This document shows positions 1-5,488 of a stretch of DNA of 5,488 nucleotides, one piece after another. Each line of letters opens with the position of its first letter. Position 1 is the first letter of the stretch. A program made the position numbers and the translations under genes. Source of the stretch: Methanosarcinales archaeon (GTDB lineage: Archaea > Halobacteriota > Methanosarcinia > Methanosarcinales > Methanogasteraceae); the NCBI GenBank assembly GCA_030666765.1, contig DAOUXE010000100.1, positions 1 to 5,488 on the forward strand. The letters run 5' to 3'. A model generated the notes under the pieces. That model saw only the letters and a list, made by a program, of their open reading frames with translations, had not been told where the DNA came from and did not search any database.

Positions 1-310
1 ACGTAGCACCATCGTTTCATATAGAGCTTACAGATCGCCAAACGCTCCACGATGGGGTACCGTCTGTTGAGTTGGTTGGGACGTCCAATCCCGCTGTGTT
101 ATCTGCAACCCTGATCGTGCAGTCAGGTGTCTGGTCTGCAACTCAATCGGTTGGGCTGAAGTCTTGCCAGTGATGCCGAGCAACGTTAGCGACAGTGAAT
201 GGTCCCACAATATCATCGCTCGATGCGCCAAGGTCATCGACCTCAATCACCCGCACCGCCCGTCTTATGTAAAGTTTTCTTGAGAACGCACCCTTGAGAA
301 GTCTAAGTGC
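1..310 (-). pseudogene. Decayed fragment of a secreted repeat-module surface protein
   Basis: Read on the minus strand in the frame running from about 310 down to 1, the sequence is protein-like but broken. It gives a stretch ending in VIEVDDLGASSDDIVGPFT, then WQDFSPTD, a TGA stop (143-145), VADQTPDCTIRVADNTAGLD, NSTDG...SWSVW, and a second TGA (17-19). The order 'W-x-F-x-P-x-D-W-V-x-D-Q-T-P-D-C-T ... D-x-T-A-G-L-D-V ... S-T-D-G-G ... W-x-x-W' is, from memory, a recurrent extracellular module in surface proteins of methanogens and ANME archaea. The first TGA stands where that pattern has Trp, so one TGG-to-TGA change explains it. The frame is closed upstream by another TGA (311-313) and no start codon fits. 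I read it as the relic of a beta-rich extracellular module, with more possibly lying beyond the window edge. The module name is uncertain; the broken state is seen directly. Confidence 0.5.
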
Positions 311-644
311 TCACCGAACAATAAGTAGCAAAAGTACATGCTCGAGTAACTCGTGGTTTTATATGCTAATATTCACACAATTTTAGGTAAGTATTAGCAA
401 AGTTATCTGATGGCGCTCCACATCCACGACATCCGTACAATTTGCTTATTCATGCCATTCACGGTTCCTTTGCCGATTTTACAACGGATGGATGGATGGA
501 TGGATGGGCGGATGATACGAATTTTAACAGGTTATTTTCTGGCAAGCCCTAAGAATGTTATGAGTCTCATCAATCGTCGCACGACAGCGATATATGTAGT
601 ATTATGTGGAGATTTTTCATTGTGTCTGTAAATTAAATTATCGT
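311..644. other. Gene-poor intergenic stretch
   Basis: No convincing intact gene lies here. It contains a TTTATAT element (358-364), a small CGAG-TAA-CTCG hairpin (343-353), a GGAT tetranucleotide repeat (486-513), and on the minus strand a weak dockerin-like remnant (about 403-480). A 73-codon plus-strand frame beginning at 410 runs through the GGAT repeat, but it has no recognisable domain and no ribosome binding site, so I do not call it a gene. Base composition is more AT-rich than in the flanking genes. Confidence 0.6.
486..513. repeat. GGAT tetranucleotide tandem repeat
   Basis: Five perfect GGAT units (486-505) are followed by one GGGC variant and a sixth GGAT. The array lies in non-coding sequence, or within the doubtful frame starting at 410. 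A four-base unit would shift any reading frame through it when copy number changes. Confidence 0.9.
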
Positions 645-661
645 GATATTATATATATATC
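645..661 (+). promoter_or_regulatory. Probable TATA element for truA
   Basis: An AT-only run, ATATT followed by (AT)5 at 651-660, is the strongest archaeal TATA-box candidate upstream of truA. Initiation about 25 bases downstream would leave a leader of roughly 130 bases before the ATG at 815. No better TATA-like element is visible between this point and the start codon. The assignment rests on composition and position only. Confidence 0.35.
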
Positions 662-814
662 GATTGAAAATTGCATGGCGCCCGACACCAACCCGCGTTC
701 CTGCCAGAACATTAGCCACATTCCACACCCTACGCAATCACAAACCATGACAAGCTCAAACGACCATTAGCCCATACAACCAGACTCCCCTCGGAGTACG
801 GCAATGGAATAAGA

Positions 815-1624
815 ATGACTAACAAAACCAGAATTGCACTCAAACTGGCATATATCGGAGATCGGTACCATGGATTCCAGATCCAGCAAAACGCGCATGC
901 TATCGAGTCAGAGATTTTCGCATCGCTTGAAAATAATAATATCGTGAATGATACCAAAGAATCACGGTATTCGAGGGCGGCACGGACTGATCGGGGCGTA
1001 CATGCATCCGGACAGGTCATTGCGTTTGACACCAGCACAAGTTTTGGCGACTCGCTTCCGAGGATCATCAACCACGACCTCCCTGACGATATCTGGGTAT
1101 GGGCTTATGCAGAGGTGCCATCTGTTTTCGATGCCCGCAGGGATGCTGTGCGCCGCGATTACAGGTATTATTTGTACGATCAGGGATACAACGTCCCTGA
1201 TATGAAGGAATCGAGCCGGCTCTTCACAGGAACGCACGATTTTTCAAATTTCGCGAGGAAGATGGAAGGCGTGGTCAGGACTATCAATAGGATCGAGGTC
1301 TGCGAAAGAGACGGATTTGTTATCATCGATGTCTCGGCGCCGAGTTTTCTCTGGAATATGGTGCGCAGGATCGCTGCCGCATTAGAACAGGTCGGAGCGG
1401 GATTTCAGGACTCCGGCTGGATCAGGGAATTACTCGACCCAAAGCGGCACCCCGTCCATCAAGGAATCCATCCCGCGCCCGCTCATGGTCTGGTGCTTCA
1501 AAGCGTTGCTTTCAAAGGTCTCGAATGGATCGAGGACGAATACTCGAAGAGGCTGATGAGGAATGCATTTATGAATGCGCGCATCAGGCATGCCACCATG
1601 AACGCGATCTATTCAGGGTTGTAA
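815..1624 (+). CDS. truA: tRNA pseudouridine(38-40) synthase TruA
   Basis: This cytoplasmic enzyme isomerises uridine to pseudouridine at positions 38-40 of the tRNA anticodon arm. The 269-residue length fits archaeal TruA. Family marks appear in order: an N-terminal strand with YIGDRYHGFQIQ (about 13-24); the catalytic loop RAARTDRGVHASGQV with the nucleophile Asp at residue 59; FDARRDAVRRDYRYYLY (about 105-121); GTHDFSNFAR near residue 140; and FLWNMVRRIAAALEQVG near residues 178-195, the usual C-terminal active-site helix. The ATG at 815 was chosen because the frame stays open back to a TAG at 713 but holds no ATG, GTG or TTG. Only a weak GGA (806-808) precedes it. Its last 16 bases overlap the 3' end of the convergent GT39-like gene, so neither gene has room for its own terminator. 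All key residues are present and the gene looks intact. Confidence 0.95.
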   Translation: MTNKTRIALKLAYIGDRYHGFQIQQNAHAIESEIFASLENNNIVNDTKESRYSRAARTDRGVHASGQVIAFDTSTSFGDSLPRIINHDLPDDIWVWAYAEVPSVFDARRDAVRRDYRYYLYDQGYNVPDMKESSRLFTGTHDFSNFARKMEGVVRTINRIEVCERDGFVIIDVSAPSFLWNMVRRIAAALEQVGAGFQDSGWIRELLDPKRHPVHQGIHPAPAHGLVLQSVAFKGLEWIEDEYSKRLMRNAFMNARIRHATMNAIYSGL

Positions 1625-2661
1625 TAGTACATCGCCATATCGTATCCTGGGCGCAGCGTGAAGACTTTTTTCGAATATCTCCAGTCAAGCGTGATATTGT
1701 GCGTTTTGTCCGCAGGAACGATGGCTATATCGGAATCCGAATGCTCGGGAACTGAATGAAGATAGCCACACCCATCGTAGTTTCGCATGTACCACGGCAG
1801 TGGCCAATAATCATTCTCCGGCGCGGCGATCGTTATACTTGTGTTCGGATCGTCCCGGACACGTTTTTCGATGAATCCAACCGTGTCAAGCACCTCAGAG
1901 GTGGTCTGCACATAGATAATACCGTGTACTGGTATGTCGTGAATTATGATCTCGTCGGAATCCGTGTTTTCGTAATAATTTATAAATATACTTTGGTGGA
2001 TGAACAATCCCGCAGAGAGCACGAGGATGATCACCACCGCTACTTCGATCGCTCGCGGTCTCTTGTTAAGGGACGGCAACAACTCGCCGGTATATGCACC
2101 TGCGATCAGGGCGAACGGGAGCAGTATGTGGAGCACGAGCCATGGCACCTTCTCCTGCAAGTATGAGTATACGAGGAGCGAGGTTACGCCCCAGTAGAGA
2201 AGAAATATCATAAATATATTTCTATTTTTTACATAATGTACCCCTCCGGAAATCGCAAGCAGGACGATTGGAAGTTCATACCGGGCAAGAATTGGGAGAT
2301 AGAATGACCAGTGTCCGCCGATGCGCTGGATCCTATGCATCTCTGCCCAGTGGTGTATCGCGTCCGGTATCACCGATATTAGCGCATCCGGGTCTGTCAG
2401 GAAGTTTGTATAAAATAGCGCAAAGATGATGAAGGAGATCAGCGCGAACAAGAGTGCATCGACCACCCTCATGGCGTTTATCTCCTTATTGACTATAACA
2501 TATCCAAGCACGAAGAGTGTAAAAATTCCTGCGATGATGTATGCATTCTCTTTGGCGCATAGCGCAAGCGCACCTGCAACGGATCCAGTGCATACATAGA
2601 GCAGTCTCTGGCGGTAGCGTCCATGTTTTAGATATTTTACGGCAGATACGACGAACAGCAA
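1609..2661 (-). CDS. GT39/Agl23-like membrane protein (TIGR03663 type), C-terminal part after a frameshift
   Basis: This is the downstream three quarters of a multi-pass membrane protein; its N-terminal quarter lies in another frame at 2637-3074. About seven hydrophobic segments are followed by a soluble C-terminal domain of about 110 residues. That domain contains WPLPWYMRNY and a preceding 'TITIAAPENDY'-like strand, both of which I associate with TIGR03663 proteins (flippase-activity-associated Agl23 in archaeal surface glycosylation). The family is related to dolichyl-phosphate-sugar-using GT39 transferases, so a role in adding or moving lipid-linked sugar on the outer face of the membrane is likely, but the substrate is unknown. 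The listed start is an internal TTG with no ribosome binding site. Family-like sequence (IAFFSLL) continues in frame upstream to about 2685, where a TGA closes it. This is therefore almost certainly not an independent gene. Its stop overlaps truA by 16 bases. Confidence 0.83.
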   Translation of the reverse strand: MLFVVSAVKYLKHGRYRQRLLYVCTGSVAGALALCAKENAYIIAGIFTLFVLGYVIVNKEINAMRVVDALLFALISFIIFALFYTNFLTDPDALISVIPDAIHHWAEMHRIQRIGGHWSFYLPILARYELPIVLLAISGGVHYVKNRNIFMIFLLYWGVTSLLVYSYLQEKVPWLVLHILLPFALIAGAYTGELLPSLNKRPRAIEVAVVIILVLSAGLFIHQSIFINYYENTDSDEIIIHDIPVHGIIYVQTTSEVLDTVGFIEKRVRDDPNTSITIAAPENDYWPLPWYMRNYDGCGYLHSVPEHSDSDIAIVPADKTHNITLDWRYSKKVFTLRPGYDMAMYYYNPE

Positions 2662-3074
2662 CGAAAAGAATGCGATATATATATATCATTTCTGAGGAAT
2701 CTTGAATAGTACAGGAATGATGGTGAGATTGCGATCATTGATGCTGCGAATAACGCGCCCGATTCTCCGAGTTGGTCGCGCAAGCGATATATCAGTACGA
2801 TCAGCAGCACACCAGCGACCGCTGGAAGCAGCCGGGCTGTGAAATTCGAGTCTCCGAAGAGTGTGAAGATTGCTGCGCCCGAGTAATAGAGAAAAGGACC
2901 GTGATATGTCGGATCATAATGGTACTCTCCGTTTTTAAATAATTTGTAGGTCAAATATCCGTGTACGCCCTCGTCGTGGTGGAAGACCCGATCATCGAGC
3001 GCGTAAAAGCGGAGTGCTGTGGCTAACAGGATGATTGCGAGGAATAGTATGATATATCTGTTCTTCTGGTTCAC
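2637..3074 (-). CDS. GT39/Agl23-like membrane protein, N-terminal part before a frameshift
   Basis: This is the start of the same gene as 1609-2661. It has an N-terminal membrane helix (about residues 7-25), then an extracytoplasmic loop with the acidic pair Asp34-Glu35 in FHHDEGVHGYL. In GT39/OST-like GT-C enzymes the first-loop acidic residues bind metal or act in catalysis. YHGPFLYY follows (about 57-64), then a second helix, and SPSFLYYSRFLRNDIYI (about 117-133), a strongly family-like segment. After residue 133 the frame runs into 12 unrelated residues and a stop, while the family sequence resumes (IAFFSLLFVV) in another frame. Restoring frame gives about 487 residues, a normal length for the family. 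The start is GTG at 3074; no other start codon lies in frame upstream, and no clear ribosome binding site is seen. The gene begins 34 bases after the S-layer/dockerin gene stops, on the same strand, suggesting cotranscription. Confidence 0.85.
   Translation of the reverse strand: MNQKNRYIILFLAIILLATALRFYALDDRVFHHDEGVHGYLTYKLFKNGEYHYDPTYHGPFLYYSGAAIFTLFGDSNFTARLLPAVAGVLLIVLIYRLRDQLGESGALFAASMIAISPSFLYYSRFLRNDIYISHSFRCCSSYLP
2675..2686. repeat. (AT)6 dinucleotide repeat at the frameshift site
   Basis: Six AT units sit inside the GT39-like gene, in the codons for RNDIYI. With five units the gene reads on as DIYIAFFSLLF in one frame; with six it shifts and stops 12 codons later. The break in the gene maps exactly to this repeat. 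Confidence 0.9.
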
Positions 3075-3108
3075 GCAGAAACACCGGATGCGGGATGGCT
3101 TTCTTTTA

Positions 3109-4590
3109 TTATGTGTCGGTTGACAGCTGCAGGATCATCAATGCATCTAGCGATGTTACTCTGCAGTCGCCGTTCACATCTGCGACTGGATCCCATCCAC
3201 CGCTGACTACGAGCTCCAGCGCGATCACAGAGTCTGCAGGGGTGATGGAGTCGTCCCGATTGACATCTCCTGTATTCACCGATTTAAACAAATGAGACTC
3301 GTTGTTGATCAACATGCTGCCATTGATCTCCGAACACTGATATACTCCTACGAGTTCAACTATATTCAAGTCGTCTTCGCAGAATGCAGCCTTCAGGGTT
3401 GCGTTGATGATTTCAGTTCCATCTTTAACATATCTATACTGGCAGTCGGAATCAACCGGCGCTTTAGGCTCTTCGGTCAGCAGCGCCTCATCGACCACCA
3501 CACCACTCTTCAGCAGAACAATCCGTGCTTTATCTCCATCGAATGAAACGTCCTTTGCTACAATGGAATAATCTTCAGAGAGATTCCATGCAGAACCGAT
3601 CCGGAAATCGTCCAGCACAAAACCTCCACCACCCGAAAGCACTGGTGGCTTGTCTCTGATGATGTGCGGATAGAATTCTATTGCACTTGTGTTATCGGTT
3701 GTTTTGAAGGATAGGTTGCCCATGATGGTAGCGGTTGTATCCGGATTCAGACATATTACTACATCATCGTTTTCCAGAGTGACATAAGCTGAACTTACAG
3801 TCGTCACTTCCATGGCACCATAGTCCTCACCGGTGAGCCCAAGGTATGTCACATCATCATCGACCAAGAAAACATATTTGATCTGCACCAGATCAGAGCA
3901 TGTTCCATTGAAGACCGCGGAGACGTAACATGAAAATAGTGGGACGTCCTCTTCTCCACCCAGGCTCGTTGTGTATGTGCATACACGTTTCTGTAAATCG
4001 GAACTTCCGGTATCAATTACCTCATCATCAAGTACGCTACCGTCTTTATAAAGATAAAGCCAAACATTTCTCCCCTCCAAGTCAGTCTCATTTGCTTCAA
4101 GCACAAATCCGCCACCAAGATCCCACTTTTCACCAACTGTGAGGGTCTTAGTATCGGTACTGTTAAACTCGACCAGTGTCTTCGCGAGTTGGTCTGGTTG
4201 TCCATCGATGGCTACATGTTGTTCGCCCAGCCAGAACTCGGTCCAGTATCCAGAGTGTCCGTCCACGGTCAGCCCAAGGTTCCTGTAAAGTTCGTATCCC
4301 CGACCGATCGGAGATATAGTATAGGTAAGGCGGTTTTTATCGATGATTCGATCGTCTGGTCCTGTGAGTGTGTGAGCTTTGATCGTCAGTGTTTCTGTAC
4401 CAACGCAAGCATTGCCACCCAGATCGTAACAGAATCCTCCAAAATTGTTTTTATCCCAGACAACATCTCTGGTCTGTTCTCCAGATACTTGTACTGCCTT
4501 ACCCTCGAACTCAAGTGCATCCGCACAGGTACATGCGATAACTAGCGATACAAGCAATCCCATCAACATATATTTCATATTTTGATTCAT
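3109..4590 (-). CDS. Secreted S-layer-domain protein with C-terminal dockerin
   Basis: This exported envelope protein has 493 residues from the chosen ATG. A signal peptide occupies about residues 1-25 (hydrophobic core MLMGLLVSLVIA, likely cut after ADA). A Methanosarcina-type S-layer duplication domain (TIGR01567/PF07752) follows: NFGGFCYDL (49-57), ETLTI, RIIDKNRLTY, GEKWDLGGGFVLEA...VWLYLYKDG, and a closing 'MGNLSFKTTDN...IEFYP'. A second, shortened copy (AWNLSEDYSIVAKDVSFDGDKARIVLLKSG) lacks the first subdomain. The last 53 residues form a type I dockerin: DVNRDDSITPAD and DVNGDCRVTSLD each carry the Asp/Asn pattern at calcium-loop positions 1, 3, 5 and 12. There are nine N-X-S/T sequons. 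No C-terminal membrane helix or sorting tail is present, so attachment is probably through a cohesin partner not encoded here. A GTG at 4599 is possible, but it lies inside the AGGTGG ribosome binding site that serves the ATG at 4590. The gene leads a probable operon with the GT39-like gene. Confidence 0.92.
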   Translation of the reverse strand: MNQNMKYMLMGLLVSLVIACTCADALEFEGKAVQVSGEQTRDVVWDKNNFGGFCYDLGGNACVGTETLTIKAHTLTGPDDRIIDKNRLTYTISPIGRGYELYRNLGLTVDGHSGYWTEFWLGEQHVAIDGQPDQLAKTLVEFNSTDTKTLTVGEKWDLGGGFVLEANETDLEGRNVWLYLYKDGSVLDDEVIDTGSSDLQKRVCTYTTSLGGEEDVPLFSCYVSAVFNGTCSDLVQIKYVFLVDDDVTYLGLTGEDYGAMEVTTVSSAYVTLENDDVVICLNPDTTATIMGNLSFKTTDNTSAIEFYPHIIRDKPPVLSGGGGFVLDDFRIGSAWNLSEDYSIVAKDVSFDGDKARIVLLKSGVVVDEALLTEEPKAPVDSDCQYRYVKDGTEIINATLKAAFCEDDLNIVELVGVYQCSEINGSMLINNESHLFKSVNTGDVNRDDSITPADSVIALELVVSGGWDPVADVNGDCRVTSLDALMILQLSTDT

Positions 4591-4595
4591 CCAAA

Positions 4596-4601
4596 CCACC
4601 T
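4596..4601 (-). promoter_or_regulatory. Shine-Dalgarno site for the S-layer/dockerin gene
   Basis: AGGTGG read on the minus strand ends five bases before the ATG at 4590. It is the clearest ribosome binding site in the window. It decides the start, because the alternative GTG at 4599 would lie within it. Confidence 0.65.
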
Positions 4602-4629
4602 ATGGTATGTACCGCTTTTTCCTATCCAT

Positions 4630-4645
4630 CATCATAAGTGTTATG
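4630..4645 (-). promoter_or_regulatory. Possible TATA-like element for the S-layer/dockerin operon
   Basis: On the minus strand, ATAACACTTATGATGAT lies about 45-55 bases before the start codon. This would place initiation near 4610 with a short leader containing the ribosome binding site. The match to an archaeal TATA box is weak, and the call rests mainly on spacing. Confidence 0.25.
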
Positions 4646-4732
4646 TTTGGACTTTCGGGCACGACTCACCCGGACGCCCCGAACATGGAATCGCGCTCGA
4701 TCCAATTGTCGTCGCTGTCAGTATCGACCCCA

Positions 4733-4966
4733 TCAATCCGCCGCTGCCATCTGCAGTATCATCAGCGCGTCAAGAGAAGTAACCCGCCCACCTCTACTCA
4801 CATCTGCGATCTCGCAATCGAGATTGTGCGAGGTCAGGCGGCGAACGTCGATCGTGATGGTGGCAGCGATGTCATCAAAATACGCGGTTGCGTTGTACGT
4901 TCCTTCCGCAACATCTCCTGCAACGCACAATGATCCGGACATCTGTCGATTCGTTGCAGGACGTGG
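4733..4966 (-). pseudogene. Remnant of a second dockerin-ended surface protein
   Basis: The minus-strand frame, open from a TAA at 4967-4969 to a TGA at 4733, ends in ADVSRGGRVTSLDALMILQ. This is nearly the same as the last dockerin repeat of the neighbouring S-layer protein (ADVNGDCRVTSLDALMILQ). In the first calcium loop position 3 is Ser and position 5 is Gly instead of Asn and Asp, so calcium binding should be impaired. Upstream is a beta-type segment, GDVAEGTYNATAYFDDIAATITIDV, resembling the end of an extracellular domain. Only one dockerin repeat is present, the frame closes upstream without a plausible signal peptide, and the only ATG (4942) gives 69 residues. I take it as the 3' end of a former surface protein gene. 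A small active protein is possible but unlikely without an export signal. It lies about 140 bases upstream of the intact dockerin gene on the same strand. Confidence 0.6.
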
Positions 4967-5066
4967 TTACAGCACTTCCGAATACCCCTACTTCCGAACG
5001 AGAAAAACCTATGAAAGAAAGTTTCACATAACTCTGAATGGATTTCATTCTTTAATTTGATAATAG
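4943..5066. other. Junction region between the dockerin remnant and the IS110 fragment
   Basis: This short stretch has stops in the frames of both neighbours. On the minus strand a different frame reads AVTTSCNEST just upstream of the dockerin remnant, which could be the same decayed protein after a further frameshift. The right part is AT-rich. No inverted repeat or clear IS end was found where the transposase homology begins. Confidence 0.4.
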
Positions 5067-5488
5067 ATCCATAAGATCTTACAGGATGTGAACATCAGAC
5101 TCTCTACGGTTGCTACCGATGTTTTTGGTGTATCAGGGAAAGCGAGGATCATGGCTCTATTGAATGAGGATGAACCATCTCCGGATGAGATTGAATCCAC
5201 GACGAAAGGAAAACTCCGGACTAAGATCGGACTTCTCATCAAGGCGATGGATGGCAGGGTCACAGACCATCACAGATTCCTGCTGAAGATGCATATCGAG
5301 CATATCGAGTCGCTCTCCAGCCAGATCGGTGAATTGGATGAAGAGATCTATCGAAAGCTCGAACCATACGAAAAGGAGTTCAAACTCATCCGGACACATC
5401 CAGCAATTGGTGAGGTCACTGGAGCATCAGTAATCGCCGAGATCGGAGTTGACATGTCCCAATTTCCGGACGATCGCCATCTCTCCTC
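5067..5488 (+). pseudogene. IS110-family transposase, 5'-truncated and running off the window
   Basis: The frame is open from just after a TAG (5064-5066) to the window end, about 140 codons. It begins directly inside family sequence: IHKILQDVN followed by LSTVATDVFGVSG, a hallmark of the middle of IS110-family transposases. An acidic linker and KGKLRTKI follow, then a probable coiled coil (KMHIEHIESLSSQIGELDEE), then LEPYEKEFKLIRTHPAIG and EVTGASVIAEIGVDMSQFP, the start of the Transposase_20 (PF02371) domain with its helix-hairpin-helix. The N-terminal RuvC-like DEDD domain of roughly 120-150 residues is missing, so the enzyme cannot be active as it stands. The C-terminal domain with its conserved serine would lie beyond the window. 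The remaining frame has no stop, which suggests fairly recent truncation. The element end that would carry the bridge RNA of IS110 proper is also absent from this side. Confidence 0.87.

Noticed and set aside
28..246. 72-codon minus-strand frame with an ATG
   Set aside because: It overlaps the surface-module relic in a different frame, and its translation has no family features, while the neighbouring stop-broken frame does.
279..300. Eight-base direct repeat CTTGAGAA with 14-base period, a possible target duplication
   Set aside because: It is too short and too closely spaced to flank an insertion, and is expected by chance in a few kilobases.
17..313. All stops in the relic frame are TGA, raising the idea of TGA read as an amino acid
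   Set aside because: TGA also ends the dockerin remnant frame, the intact genes give no hint of TGA recoding, and the relic has no start. Simple decay (for example TGG to TGA) explains it.
410..631. 73-codon plus-strand frame through the GGAT repeat, with a TTTATAT element about 50 bases upstream
   Set aside because: It has no ribosome binding site and no domain. Its low-complexity middle comes from the tetranucleotide repeat, so chance is the simplest explanation.
661..814. Possible RNA gene or tiny ORF (675-770) between the AT-rich element and truA
   Set aside because: There is no tRNA arm pattern or convincing stem, and the 31-codon frame has no ribosome binding site or recognisable product.
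1756..2166. 136-codon plus-strand frame antisense to the GT39-like gene
   Set aside because: It is a shadow of the minus-strand gene, with no start signal or domain.
4654..4683. TTCGGG / CCCGAA inverted repeat between the dockerin remnant and the S-layer gene, a possible terminator
   Set aside because: The stem is only six bases with an 18-base loop and no T-run follows on either strand, so it is too weak to call.
4189..5060. Several plus-strand frames of 66-140 codons opposite the dockerin genes
   Set aside because: They are antisense shadows with Arg/Ser/Pro/His-rich, domain-free translations, while the minus strand carries the clear family motifs.
5045..5399. Minus-strand frames opposite the IS110 transposase
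   Set aside because: They are shadows. The plus-strand frame has the transposase motifs.

Overview
The window looks like part of an archaeal chromosome or metagenomic contig from the Methanosarcinales / ANME-type methanogen and methanotroph lineages. The strongest pointers are a surface protein with the Methanosarcina-type S-layer duplication domain (TIGR01567 / PF07752 family), a GT39-like membrane protein of the TIGR03663/Agl23 type, an archaeal-sized TruA and an IS110-family transposase fragment. The exact lineage cannot be fixed from this sequence.

Layout. Positions 1-310 (minus) hold a decayed piece of a secreted repeat-module protein with in-frame stops. Positions 311-814 have no convincing gene: they hold a GGAT tetranucleotide repeat, a weak dockerin-like remnant and an AT-rich probable promoter for truA. 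truA (815-1624, plus) is intact. It converges on, and overlaps by 16 bp, the 3' end of a GT39/Agl23-like membrane protein gene (3074-1609, minus). That gene is split in two by a frameshift sitting exactly on an (AT)6 microsatellite. Just upstream on the same strand, with a 34-bp gap, lies an intact secreted S-layer-type protein ending in a dockerin (4590-3109). Upstream of that is a remnant of a second dockerin protein (4966-4733, minus). A 5'-truncated IS110-family transposase (5067 to window end, plus) follows.

How the parts fit. The S-layer/dockerin protein carries nine N-X-S/T sequons and has no C-terminal membrane anchor. Its operon partner belongs to a family tied to archaeal surface glycosylation. 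I read the pair as a cell-envelope unit: an exported, probably N-glycosylated protein held by dockerin-cohesin binding, plus a polyprenyl-sugar-dependent membrane enzyme. Around it are broken surface-protein fragments and an IS remnant, so the locus appears to be a turnover zone for envelope genes next to housekeeping truA. No RNA gene, CRISPR array or plasmid origin was seen.
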